57,042 bases of DNA from Lingula anatina (Eukaryota > Brachiopoda > Lingulata > Lingulida > Lingulidae), in NCBI RefSeq assembly GCF_001039355.2, contig NW_019775882.1, positions 1 to 57,042 on the forward strand, written 5' to 3'. A model generated the notes under the pieces. It had not been told where the DNA came from. It saw only the letters and a list, made by a program, of their open reading frames with translations, and did no database searches. Numbering within the stretch: position 1 is the stretch's first letter; every line of letters starts with the position of its first letter. Both the position numbers and the translations under genes were made by a program. This document shows positions 32,847 through 43,939 of the stretch, piece after piece.

Positions 32847-33224
32847 GACCCAAGGACTCTTAAACACGATACTGATTACTTGCATGTTAACTGTGGCCAG
32901 GCAGTTAAGACGCATTTTAGCCATTACACTCACTGTTTCCATATGAATGGTCAGCATCAGGTCCAGTTCTTCCAGTGGGCGTCCTTCCCCGCCTTAATGA
33001 CCAATCAAAATCATCGTCTGACATCTGGATCCAACTGCAGAGGTCGCCACTTTCGAAGCTGCAATCCGGTGGAACGATGGCATCTAAGGGTAACGTGAAT
33101 GTTCAATTTAGGAAAAATTTAATAATGGCAACAGCAAAATAAAACTGACAAATAAAAAGAAAACCACGAAGTGAGTTCAGTATAAGAAAGGCAGTTGGGC
33201 ATTATATATCAATAAAATATCTAG
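32486..33224. other. Downstream of the Ig receptor; (AAT)n and no gene
   Basis: It holds an (AAT)n tract at 32801-32847 and otherwise unrecognised sequence. Confidence 0.6.
32801..32847. repeat. (AAT)n microsatellite
   Basis: About 15 units of AAT. Confidence 0.95.
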
Positions 33225-33775
33225 TGGAAAGATCCCGCCGGGACGGTAGATCAGCGAGAGAGCGACAGTGTGCTTTGTGAAGGGAGGCCAGCGAGAAGAC
33301 TGTGGTGGGCGCTGGCAAGGTAGGTGAGCGAGACGACCGCAGTGTGCGTTGGGACGGTATGTCAGCGAGAGGACCGCAGTGTGCTCTGTTCTCTGGAAAG
33401 CCATTAACTTTCCTTAATAAAGGTGACAGATTATAGAAATTGACAGGGCTGCAGCTGATTAATCTTGGATCAAGCAGGCTAAAATACAGGTCCCAACTTT
33501 TAAACCAACTATGAGTCGCATAGCGAGAGGACCGCAGAGTGCTTTGTGAAGGTAGGTCAGCGAGAAGACCGTGGTGTGCGCTGGGACGGTAGGTCAGCCA
33601 GATGACCGCAGTTTGCGTTGGGATGGTAGGTCAGCGAGAGTACGGCAGTGTGCTTGGGGACGGTAGGTCAATAAGAGTACGGCAGTGTGTGTGGGGACGG
33701 TAGGTCAACAAGAGTACGGCAGTGTGCGTGGGGACGGTAGGTCAACAAGAGTACGGCAGTGTGCACTGTTCTCTG
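33225..33775. repeat. Minisatellite, units of about 35-45 bases
   Basis: Tandem variants of GGGACGGTAGGTCAACAAGA followed by GTACGGCAGTGTGCGTG. The array is in two blocks (33225-33390 and 33520-33775), and both blocks end with the same CTGTTCTCTGGAAA and a sequence containing AAAGGTGACAGA, so the larger unit of about 380 bases is itself duplicated. Confidence 0.85.
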
Positions 33776-34620
33776 GAAATCCACTTTCCCTGATAAAGGT
33801 GACAGACTTAAAAAGTTGCCAGAGCTGCAGTTGATTAAATGCACGTTCGGAATCCAAATTACAACTCTTCCGGACGAACATTGAGGAGACGCGCTTTTGG
33901 TTTAACCCTTGCCCCTCTTTACAAGTGAACGTTAACAAATTGCTCATTCCTTTAAATGTTGAAATATCTTGCAACGGAAGCGACTTTTTATATCTCTGTT
34001 TGCTTTTTAAAACCTACCTTTATAAGTAACACATTTATGTATTTTCGGATGTAGGTACAGAGTTTATTGGGTAACGTCGTATACAAATTAGGCTTGAGAT
34101 AATGCACGTCCGTTCGAAACCAAACACAACACGTGTTTTAAAATCAATATTGTGGTGATAAGCGGCAAAATCTTCGGCAAACAAAGCTACCGTGTTAACA
34201 GTGTACCTCTTCTGAGGACCAGGACAGGGCTCTTAAGGCCGGCTTACACTTTTAGCGACATGCTGATGTACCGGCGTCAGTGCATACAGCTCAGCTCAGA
34301 TGACTGTTTTCTTATTCACTGCCGATAATATGATTATATAAGTAAGGTGTTCTTTGGATCAATGGCCGCATTCAGAACAGTGAACTAACTAGTCCGAGGG
34401 TTCAATATGGCCGACCCACTTGAATACTTCCCCACAGGATATCTATTCAATGTCTATTAGCGGATTAGACGGCATGCTTTGTACTGGGTCGCCATATTTG
34501 ACCTGCAGACTTGTTAGTCCAATGTTCTGAATGCGGCTAATCTGACGCACACTACATGTCCCTTTCCTCGCTTGGACACTAACTCAGCAGGCACATCGCC
34601 GTATGCGCAGGAGTAGTATT
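33776..34620. other. No gene seen
   Basis: It includes the edge of the minisatellite unit and AT-rich sequence. Around 34360-34520 the words AACTAGTCCGAGGGTTCAATATGGC and, inverted, GCCATATTTGACCTGCAGAC suggest another decayed inverted-repeat element, but I cannot fix its ends. Confidence 0.4.
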
Positions 34621-34888
34621 TTAAGGCCGGTGATAGGGTTAAATACGCTTAAAATCGTGTTTTTGAGTTTTTTGTGTGTTTATATTAATCAAAAAAGTAT
34701 CTAACGTTGGATGTAATAATTTTTATGAATTTGCATCGCAAAATGCGTCTTTTGATGAGTTTTTCAACCGGCACGCGCCCCAGTCAGGCTGACAACTAAG
34801 CCACGCCTCTGTTACTAAGGGCCGTTGCCATGAGGGGGTCGGAGCACAGTTAATGAGTTATAAGCCGATTACGTGTGCGGTAATAGGT
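34621..34888 (+). mobile_element. TTAA-TIR element, left-end fragment
   Basis: TTAAGGCCGGTGATAGGGTT and about 268 bases nearly identical to 30292-30560 and 35099-35366, cut by the single N at 34889. The sequence after the N is unrelated. Confidence 0.85.
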
Positions 34889-36644
34889 NGACCCCCCAAA
34901 AAATTAAATACCCGTTAATGTAAACTTGAAAATCTGTCTTCTGAAAGACCCAGATATGAAAGACCCTTAATATGCCCCTGCTACGTACATGAAATATATT
35001 GAACAACTTTCAATTTTAATAGTTTGAAGCTAAAGTATGCTGCAATTATTGCAGATCTGTATGTTGTGGTGCAGTGGGAAGATGGGGGTATCACTGGGTT
35101 AAGGCCGGTGATAGGGTTAACTACGCTTAAAATCATGTTTTTGAGTTTTTTGTGTGTTTATATTAATCAAAAAAGTATCTAACGTTGGATGTAATAATTT
35201 TTATAAATTTGCATCGCAAAATGTGTCTTTTGATGAGTTTTTCAACCGACACGCGCCCCAGTCAGGCTGACAACTAAGCCACGCCTCTGTTACTAAGGGC
35301 CGTTGCCATGAGGGGGTCGGAGTACAGTTAATGAGTTATAAGCCGATTACGTGTGCGGTAATAGGTCATAAGTCTTACATCAGCTTAGCAGCGAAGAAGT
35401 CTAGCTAGTACACTTTGGGGCAGAGAAAAGTTCGTGTTAAAAGTCCATTTCCAGAGGAAAGAAAGAAAATTTTGAAAGAGAGTAGGACCTATGCGTGGCG
35501 GTTGGGGAAAACCGGCCCTATTTGTTCAGTCGGATGACTGATTTCTGTATACCTAATAAATGGGTGAAAGAGTTAATCGAATCGTCTAAATTAATTGACA
35601 AATGAAAGAAAAATCGATAAATAGATAAAAAAAACGCTAAAAAGGATACATTTAGCCTAGCTCTTAATTTTTGCGATGTATATCGGCGAGCGCATCTGCG
35701 ACACGTTACGAAACCGGAAATGATTGTTGGTCGCCGTTTGCAAAAGGTAAATCTAATGTTGACAAAATAAAATTTTATTCTCCAAGATATGATATCATGG
35801 AGCTTGAGAGACACGCGAAAAATTGTGATGTGAATTGCCAAACGAGAGAAATCCAAGCAAGGGTTGACAGCATGATTAAAACAATAAAAATAAAAACGCA
35901 TGTTAGCGGCTTTGCATTTTTCGATGTTTGGAGAAAAACAATTTCAAAATCACTGATCAAGCGTGAAGAAAGAGTTCAAAATGTATCCAAAAATGAAAAT
36001 CACAAAAAGACCCCGAGAATAGTCAAGACTAGCACGTAAAACACAAATAGGATCTAAGTGTCAAGTGTGTAAAAATAAAATATTTATTCAAAAGCTTTCT
36101 CTCAGCCACTTTTACCGCTGAATCTTGTGCAGCTGAGCGTCTCCCCTTTATCTTAGCTGGCATTTTGAGAGATACCGCTCTGAAGTAATCACTGGATTTT
36201 TCCGTTGATCTGACGATTACCAAGTGCCGTGCAAAATAATCCTGCAGCGTTAACCGTCAAAAAACTCGTATTAACACAAGTGACGGCCACTTGCTCTCGA
36301 CAGACAGTTTTATCAGATCACTTTGCCGATAACAGAAAAGGAATCTCTCAGGTAAAATTACTCGATTGCCGAGGAAAAGCCATTGAAACGTTCAAATGCA
36401 ACTTCACACCTCTTAATTGCGGTTAAACGTAATCGCCTTTGTTAGCGCTTCCTTCTACATATCCTTGACACCCTACTGGGCATCACTAGGCTAGGGCCCT
36501 CTCCAGAGCTGTCAATCAAAATGGCGGCACGCTTACAGGCCTAACGAGTGGTCGGAAAATGTAACAAAAGCACGATTTTCTGCCCTTTCAAAGCACCCAA
36601 ACAAAATATTTTTAGATGACAATGAGCAATGGTTCCACCTGATT

Positions 36645-36648
36645 GTAT
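36645..36648. repeat. Solo LTR target duplication, left
   Basis: GTAT immediately before TGTAAC; repeated at 37477-37480. The undisturbed copy of the host element has GTTT at this place (opposite strand at about 15189-15192). Confidence 0.8.
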
Positions 36649-37476
36649 TGTAACGGGGCCGGTGCGGTTGTTTGGCGTGTGCGCGGAGGTTCGTAAGAAT
36701 GACACAACAGTCTAGGATAGGTTTCCCTATTAATACAGTTTATTACTTTAACCCGTTACATATACAGGGACATCTAGCTCAGGTAGGCACAGCGCTACGG
36801 TAAGACAGTGACCCAATCGTTCCCTCGATCTAGGCTCTGATTGACCCGGCCGTCCTCAGTCCTCAGTCTCCCTCTCGTGCTCTCGGCGTTGCTGGTCACT
36901 CTGACGTCCCTGGGATCGGTCTAGCGTTAGTTCTCTGTGTAGAAATCAGGATGCCCCTTTATACAGAATTTTGAGGGTGAGGTCACTGTTTACCGTGCCT
37001 GATGGTGACAGGAAATTCTCCTTATATAAACGGTTACCTGTTATACTGGCTACATGGCCTTAAACTTACATGAACTTACATGGCCTTAAACTATTCTATA
37101 TTATGCTCGTTGATAAAACAATACTTTCACCCGTAATTGATGATTAATAAACATAATACTGGGCACTTAATATAATATATGTGCGGCCCTTCGAATGTAT
37201 TATCTCATAAGGCTCGATGGTCACATTTGCATCTCCAGTAAAGGTAGCACCGTCCAACACCGACTTTCAAGATAGCTTAAGATTTCTCTGTACCTTTGAG
37301 AGATTTAAGGTTAATCACTTGGAATTGCTCTTGTAGAAAATCTGAGATAGAGATAGAGATGACAGCGGTGTGACTAATATATTCACAGGAAGCCAGGTGT
37401 GGCATTGGTCTATTACACAAAAGGTTTAATTGCTAAATATTACGTAAAAGCTCATCTTGCTACCAACTGTGTTACA
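36649..37476 (-). mobile_element. Solo LTR of a retrotransposon, 828 bases
   Basis: It begins TGTAAC and ends GTTACA, the TG...CA form with 6-base inverted ends, and is flanked by GTAT on both sides. On the minus strand the order is correct for an LTR: a TATA box (TATAAAGG, 36964-36957), then about 220 bases, then AATAAA (36744-36739) about 90 bases before the end. No gag-pol body is present. A 4-base duplication is common for Gypsy and Bel types, but the class is unproven. Confidence 0.88.
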
Positions 37477-37480
37477 GTAT
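37477..37480. repeat. Solo LTR target duplication, right
   Basis: GTAT immediately after GTTACA, matching 36645-36648. Confidence 0.8.
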
Positions 37481-38060
37481 AACCGATAACAGGTAAATTT
37501 GCCAGCTAAGCATTTGACTAATAAGCTCTGTTAACCAACCTGTGAACGTTTTTGGCTGTTTTAACAGCTTTCTATATTGACGAGATAAGTGAATCGCTGC
37601 CAAGTATATCTCACTATCTGAGCAACCGATCATTACAAAAGTTGCACCTATTGTTGTTGGGAATGTGGACTACAGCATGATGTCAGGGGTTTGCTTGAAA
37701 GTTATAGTCTTTTGAAGTGAATAACCCATTGAAATATGGGGTAATTTAACGTAAAAGATGATAAAATCAAAAGTAAATAGTTTAAGACAATTCCCTGGTA
37801 CCGCGCTGAAGTGCTTTCACCCAGCTTTATGAGGCCTTTTGAATCACTTGAATAGCTGTCTTGGTTATAGAGAAAATCCCAATTCCGAAAACGGCATTTT
37901 TCCCCTAAAATTGGCGCCAGAGCGTCATCCGTTGGACACTGTACTTAATCCCCGTCTTTAATTGGCCTTTTGGGAAGTTTGTTTTAATTTTTTATAAAAA
38001 CTTATAAGCCCAGGGCTTTGTTTCTATGACTTTGGTCCTTTTACTATCACCGGCCTTAAN

Positions 38061-38293
38061 TTTATGAGGCCTTTTGAATCACTTGAATAGCTGTCTTGGT
38101 TATAGAGAAAATCCCAATTCCGAAAACGGCATTTTTCCCCTAAAATTGGCGCTATAGCGTCATCCGTTGGACACTGCACTTAATCCCCGTCTTTAATTGG
38201 CCTTTGGGAAGTTTGTTTTAATTTTTTATAAAAACTTATAAGCCCATGGCTTTGTTTCTATGACTTTGGTCCTTTTACTATTAGTCCCCTTAA
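38061..38293 (+). mobile_element. TTAA-TIR element, right-end fragment after an N join
   Basis: It repeats the last 220 bases of the 35099-38059 element with scattered differences (for example GGCGCTATAGCG against GGCGCCAGAGCG) and ends CTATTAGTCCCCTTAA rather than CTATCACCGGCCTTAA. The differences show a second copy rather than an overlap artefact. Confidence 0.75.
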
Positions 38294-39400
38294 CAACTGC
38301 CCAGCTACCGGTAAAGGTGCCATCGTTTCGAAAAGTTGCAAGAGGTGCTCAAGTGTCTTTACTTTGGACAAGCGACAAGATTGTGTCAAAATGGGTTGTT
38401 TTTTATTCAGATTCGGTGCGTCAATAATAACGGGTTGCTCAATTTGAAACAATTCTAGAGGTAAGAAATGAATCTGCATGATAAAGACCGTACACAATGC
38501 AAAATGTTGTTTTTTTAATTGCCACCAGACCCCATGATTTTTCAATCACATACGTATCACTTTCTGTTTGTAACCTTCTGCTGACATCTCGCAGATGCAA
38601 ACATGACGTTTCAAGAAGCAAGTTACATCTTGAACTCATGCATATATGCATATTTAGGTCCCATATTCTATTCTATGTTTGGACAATGCGTAGGAAGCAC
38701 CGACATGTTTTTCTTAAGATCTGTCTCGCACATTTAAGCCTGGTGGGTCCCAACCCAACGTACGGGCTTCTACATCTGGTCAACGACCAAAAAATTGGGG
38801 AAAACGTGGGGTTTCGTGCGTGAGGAGCACGTCCATCATGCAACTTTTGGAGGTCGCAGAGAGGACGTAGAAATTTTTCAACATGATCAACAGCCGCTGT
38901 GTGCGGTCTACGAATTCTCAAAAAATGGAAAAAGTACGTACGACATGCGAACGTATAGGCCTAGTGTTCGCCTGTCGTGCGCTTGTCGTATGGGACACTT
39001 GACGAAATTCTTTTTTTCCACTGCGCTTGGGTGGCTACGGTGCGTGCGATGTAGGCCCTACGTGATTAAGGCGCCCGTTGCACGTACTTAATTCTTGCTC
39101 ATTTCGTGTGGTCCTCACGGGCTGAATTCGTGCATGTTGAGTGAGTAGTGGTCACTCAATGCGCAAGAGCCGTAAAGTTATTTATGTGGTTACATTTACT
39201 TATGTATGCCTGTAAATGTAACGACATAAATAATTTTACGGTCGCTGTTTTTGCGTCTTTTCCAAACGGATTGTGACATGTTGTGACAAGGCAGCCTTTT
39301 TCGACACTGGCGCCTGTCCATCCTTCTTATAAGGACAACAAAGATTAGCTGGCTTATTGTCAGTCCAAGCAGTCCTTGCATTAGTGTAGTTTGAAAAAGA
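38294..39400. other. No gene seen; decayed MITE
   Basis: The part from about 38840 to 39400 shares words with the 26255-27424 MITE interior (GGTCGCAGAGAGGACG, CGCCTGTCCATCCTTCTTAT), so it is probably a decayed relative. The stretch 38294-38840 is unrecognised. Confidence 0.5.
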
Positions 39401-39403
39401 AGT

Positions 39404-39580
39404 TTTTTCCTAACTAGCGTACGCTGGCAGTACTCATGGTTTTAGTCCCGACCCGTCTGGTACAGCTCCGACGGCTCCTGCGGCTCCGCAGAATGGCGTG
39501 GGATACAAGTCACCGTTACCACTTCTCCTCCTAGATCGCAAGGACCTGTGTCCCCATCTCATGGATTTAGGTCACATATA
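39404..39580 (+). repeat. Dispersed repeat, left part, interrupted by Tc1
   Basis: It contains TGGTTTTAGTCCCGACCCGT, a CGGCTCCTGCGGCTCC stretch, CTTCTCCTCCTAGATCG and ATGGATTTAGGTCACATATA. The same order is found at 42763-42945 and 53565-53745. Its continuation (ATCTTAACTTG) is on the other side of the Tc1 element at 41244. Confidence 0.75.
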
Positions 39581-41241
39581 CAGGGTTACTACTTAATATG
39601 GAATATTTTTTATCATTGTTATTTTTGAGTGCTGATTAACATTTTTTTGGCTTGATTCATCAAAATAGTTTGTCATTGAGTGATAAAAATATCCAGTCGC
39701 CTATTGTGAGATATTTTGGTCAATAATATCAAATCTGACATAAGATATCATTCAAAAGAAAAGAACACCCCCAGAAAACCATGTCAACAGTTTGATGTTA
39801 GTATTAATTTTAAGCTAAGATATTAAAGAAAATGATAGCCTCCGGACGGTGATATGTTACACAGTCAAAGAACTCATTACAGCAAATCATGAAAAGTCAT
39901 CAACAGCGGGTATGACCTCCAGCAGCCGCTTGCAGCGCCCTCATCCTACATGGCATACCCTGTGACAAGTTTTTTAGAGTTTGGATGGGAATATCATTCC
40001 ACGCAGTCATAATATTTGCCTGTCGCAGTTCATCACTATTTACCGGCCGATGACCATAGCTATTAATTCTGAGTTACTTCCGCCCACAGATTTTCAATCG
40101 GGTTCATATCTGGGGAGTTTGCAGGCCAGGGCAGTTGCTGAACCCATTGGTTTCGAAGAAAAACAGTGATTCTGCGAGCTCGATGTGGGGTTGCGCAGTC
40201 GTCTTGGTACACAAAGTTGTTCCTGAAGTTGACCCTTACAAATGGAAGCATTGTTTGCTGTAGAATGTCTCTGTAGGAACCCTGGTTGAGGTTGCCTCCC
40301 AGACAAACCAACTGGTTCTGGGCACCGACATGAAATGCTCCCCAAACAGAGTCGTTACGACCCCCTGCTTGCACCCTAGGCAGTACACAATCATCGTTTT
40401 ATGCCCCTCGTACACGTCAGCGGACATGGATTCGACCGTCAACCCTAAAAACTCCATATCTGGCCTCATCACCGAAAGCGACGTGATTCCAGTGTTTTGG
40501 CGGCAAACGCACGTGGTCCCCAGCCCATTGCAGACGTCGCTGTATATGACCTGCTGTTAACAGTAGTTTCCCTACTGGTCTTCGTGCAAAATAACCGCAT
40601 TGCAGTAATCTCTTGTTCACGAGTGACCTTGAAACGAGCGTTTGAATGACATTCTGCCACTCTTTTCTGAGGACACTGGTTGTCTTTGTACGACCAGCAC
40701 GGCGCACTCTAAGGAAAAGGCGATTCTGTCTTCTTGGTGTGATACGCGGACACCCTGGTCTAGGTATTGGAGTAGGTGCCTTTGTTGTAGCATTTCTTTG
40801 GAGGACTTTACTAACGGTTCCTGATAAATGTTGCATTGCCTGTCAATGGCTGTCCGTTTCTGGCCATTTTCTCTGAGAGCAAGAATCCCATAAAAAGCTG
40901 CGTTGCTAAGCTGTCGAACCATATCTTCTCTAAGGTACCTGTCAAGTTTCAGAGCGATCCCTTCATAGCTTCTCTAAATACACTCCAAAGATTGGCCAAA
41001 CCCATGCGTTTTTATAGAAGGGCAGAAATTGCCGAAAAGACCACCCCTCACATTTCTGACCACAGAACATGCAACTACATGCATTAATTGTTTTGATAGT
41101 TTTGTGGTAATTAGGTAACACACCAGGCTACACATGGAGTGACACTTCGGTTTGGGATTTAAAGTAGTTAGAGAGAAAATAAATATTTTGTAGAAAATTT
41201 ACTCGCCAAAAAATAATATTCCATGTTAAGTAGTAACCCTG
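39581..41241 (-). mobile_element. Tc1-type DNA transposon, 1661 bases, complete ends
   Basis: The left end reads TA|CAGGGTTACTACTTAATATG at 39579 and the right end is the near-complement ending CTTAAGTAGTAACCCTG-like at 41241, followed by TA. The inverted repeats are about 27 bases with one indel or mismatch. It carries a broken transposase on the minus strand. The insertion point is confirmed by the uninterrupted repeat at about 42925, where the flanks are continuous across one TA. Confidence 0.9.
40063..40922 (-). pseudogene. Tc1-type transposase, frameshifted
   Basis: A cut-and-paste DDE transposase read in several minus-strand frames. 40922-40800: N-terminal segment. 40836-40417: the helix-turn-helix tail with a P-R-P-G-C-P-R-I-T linker, an R-R-L-Q-W-A segment and the first catalytic aspartate (FGDEARYGVFRVDGR). 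40374-40063: GGRNDSVWGAFHVG, the second aspartate (VYQDDCATPHRARR) and the glutamate motif (SPDMNPIENLWAEV). All three acidic residues are visible, but at least two frame changes separate them, at about 40420 and 40370-40380. The normal family length is about 340 residues. Confidence 0.88.
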
Positions 41242-41243
41242 TA

Positions 41244-42680
41244 ATCTTAACTTGAACCCTCAAGTTGATTGGCAGCTTTAGTGGAATATTTTTAAAATTT
41301 TTCCTTTTAAAAATTTTCATTTTTCAAACTGGCATTTTCAACATGTGACTTTTCACTCCCATCCACCAGGAGCTCTTTAACATTTTCTGTATTTTTTTTT
41401 TAACTTACAAGAATGATTCTTAGGATTGACATACAGTTCAAATGAGAAAAACAGCTGTATTGAATTATATTTTTTTTTATTGAATTTATGCATTTTTTGT
41501 GAAATTTTCACTTTTTTTCATTCTGTCATTTTCAACAAATGTACTTGAACTCTTATTATATCACCCATACTTATTTCCAGAACCTATCTTGTTAACTGTG
41601 GATCGATCTATCTCTGAGGGGGTTCTCGCTAAATTGGAATCAATGTAAGTGGTTTATATGTCTGTCATGCCTACTGAAGCTGGCGTGCCAAAATCCGAAA
41701 GCAATTTAGTGAGAAACCCCTTGGAGGTGGATCGATCCTGTTAGATTGATCTAGGTATGGGGACTCCGTCTTGTGCTTGTTACACATTTTACTTTAGTCC
41801 TAATTAACTGTTGCGCAGAATTAAAATCTGATTATGCCTGTAGAGTTAAGCATAATGCATTATTGCATCAGAATTGACAGTGTCCTATTTTGTGCATTTT
41901 TATTTTCTGCTTTTTGTCTGTATATTTGACAGCTTTGCTGCCTTGTTTTTTGTTTTTTTTTTCGATACGGTTTAGGCGTTGCGATATATCAAAAAGTACA
42001 ACATCGCAATATTCAGTGGTGAAAATAAAATGTGAGATACTCCTAAAATAGCAGCGATACGCCCAGAGTCACTATTGAACTTGAATAGGAAGTCATAAAC
42101 TGGTAATCTGTGACCTTAAAGTTGACACTAGACCTACTTTTCATGATGAACTGCACTTTGCCTGTTTTTTTGGCCTTTATATCTCCAAAATTGGCAAAGA
42201 AATGCCCAAAGTTACTATTGAACTTGAGTAGGAGGCCGTCTTTTTCACCATGAACTGAACTTTGCATATTTTCTTGCCCCTCATATCTTCCTCTTATTGG
42301 GCTTTCTCTTTTGTCAACATATATGCAACACTGATAACACATTTCAAGGAAAACCAATAGGCCTATTGTCTAGAAAATCACAGGAGTGATCAATGTTAGG
42401 AAAATGCAAGTCAATTCGAAAATCTGCTCGATTGGACCATTTTGCGCTTATGTTTTTTCGCCTTTTTTTTTTTTTTTTTTTGCATATTTTGATAACTCTT
42501 GTATATTGCATTTTATAGAGCTTAAAGATGCATACAAAGTCAATTTTTTGTCACAAAAACCAACCAAATGCCAGCATATAGTTTCAAGTAGTATAACTAA
42601 GAGAATTACCAAAAGGCATTGTTTAATTTTACCCGAAAATGATGTTTGAACGGATTTTTCTGCTGGCTTTTTTTTTTTTT
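41244..42680. repeat. AT-rich repeat mosaic
   Basis: It includes units of the 46.9-49.8 kb tandem repeat (41330-41560 and 41780-41960, with CTGTTAAGCATAATG-like and TTGCATCAGAATTGA words), a GATCGATCT-type MITE at about 41595-41770, single copies of the DR1-repeat neighbourhood (42060-42300) and the 29.8 kb repeat (42518-42668). No gene is seen. Confidence 0.6.
41595..41770. mobile_element. GATCGATCT-type MITE, copy 4 (diverged)
   Basis: It contains GGATCGATCTATCTCTGAGG, TCGCTAAATTGGAATCAATG, AGTGAGAAACCCCTTGGAGG and TGGATCGATCCTG. Confidence 0.55.
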
Positions 42681-42762
42681 CCACACGAATGCGCTTACTT
42701 CAGCTGGTGGTACAATATCCGGAGGCGGCATCGCCTCTCTGATCCTCTAGTTATTGTACCAC

Positions 42763-43060
42763 CAGCGTTAGCGCTGGCGGTACACATGGTTTTAGTCCCG
42801 TCCGGTCCGTTCCGCCGGCTCCGCCGGCTCCTGCGGCTCCGCCGGCTCCGCCGCCATGTTACCGTTACCGCTTCTCCTCCTAGACGGTAAGGGCCCCCAT
42901 ACCCATCTCTTGGATTTAGGTCACCTATAATCTCAACTCGTTCCACGTAAAATTTGGGCTTTGTCGGTATTGGGGTCTAGGTGTGGCACTCATTGCAATG
43001 CACCCTTGTCCAAAAATGGCAAAATTAAATGCTAATTATCTAGCCTACGGAAGGAATTAT
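42763..43060 (+). repeat. Dispersed repeat, intact reference copy
   Basis: It runs from CCACCAGCGTTAGCGCTGGC through a CGGCTCCGCCGGCTCC run to AGGTCACCTATAATCTCAAC and AATGCACCCTTGTCCAAAAA. It is preceded by a 60-base block ending CGCCTCTCTGATCCTCTAG that recurs at 43684-43748. Confidence 0.75.
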
Positions 43061-43114
43061 GGGAAAAATTTCTACAGACGGCTTTCCAAAAGTCATATGT
43101 GTAGATTTCAAATA

Positions 43115-43560
43115 TGCCCTTGGATTTGACCTTTGACCTTTATTTCAAGGTCAAANATATCTCCAAAACTGGCAGAGAGAGGTCCATAGTTACTTTTGAA
43201 CTTGAATGGGAAGTCATATACTGGCAATCTAAATGTGACCTTGAAATTGACCTTTGACCTACTTTTTATCATGAATTGAACTTTGCAAATTTTGGTTCCC
43301 TTTTATTTCCAAAACTAGCGAGATAGGTCCATAGTTACTATTGAACTTGAATATGAAGTCATATACTGGCAATTTACTGTGACCTTGAAATTGACCTTAC
43401 GATGAACTTAACTTTGATAATTTCTTTCTCTTTTAACTCCAAACCTGGCGGAGATAGGTCCATAGTTACTATTGAACTTGAATAGGAAGTCATATACTGG
43501 CAATTTACTGTGACCTTGAAATTGACCTTTGACCTACCTTACGATGAACTTAACTTTGAT
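43115..43560. repeat. DR1-bearing repeat, about three tandem units of 130 bases
   Basis: Each unit has GGTCCATAGTTACTATTGAA, AAGTCATATACTGGCAAT and TGTGACCTTGAAATTGACC. Perfect TGACCTTTGACCT occurs at 43127-43139, 43248-43260 and 43523-43535. Relatives lie at 52240-52490 (opposite strand) and 56755-57005. Confidence 0.85.
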
Positions 43561-43939
43561 TGTACCATTTTAAGTTATATATATTTTTTGCGTATGAAAA
43601 TTCTTGTTGATTGCATTTTTATAGCTTGTCAAGCATAAGACTGGTGGCTGTGTCCCTTATTTTGTGTATGTAGGGGTCTATACGAATGCGCTTGCTCCAG
43701 CTGGTGGTACAATATTCGGAGGCGGTATCGCCTCTCTGATCCTCTAGTTTGTTTTGTTTTCTGGAGATGTTAGAACTGATGTTAGAACTGATCAAAAACT
43801 TAGCACTGTTCTTAACAGAGTCAGATAAGGACTCCCAAACAACTCCCATCGCTCTAGCAGAGTACAGTGCCCTTAAAGGACGCAGATGCATTTACACTGA
43901 GGCACAATTTCGTTGCTTTGGCGACCATTCAACGTCCTG

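Larger units (their letters stand above)
35099..38059 (+). mobile_element. TTAA-TIR element, full length, split by a solo LTR
   Basis: The left end TTAAGGCCGGTGATAG at 35099 and its exact complement at 38044-38059 are both present. Without the LTR it is about 2.13 kb. The start codon of the small MGKRK-type frame is lost here (TTGGGGCAG), and the ORF at 35671-36039 has no recognisable product, so the copy is non-autonomous. Confidence 0.9.

Noticed and set aside
33225-33775. Regular repeats resembling a CRISPR array
   Set aside because: Units are contiguous without unique spacers, in a eukaryotic setting; this is a minisatellite.
35671-36039. 122-residue open frame in the TTAA element
   Set aside because: The equivalent regions at 20.8-21.0 kb and 31.0-31.2 kb do not keep the same frame open over its full length, and it resembles no known family. 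Probably chance.
38795-39091. 98-residue ORF
   Set aside because: It lies in a decayed relative of the 26 kb MITE; the same words occur there in another frame.
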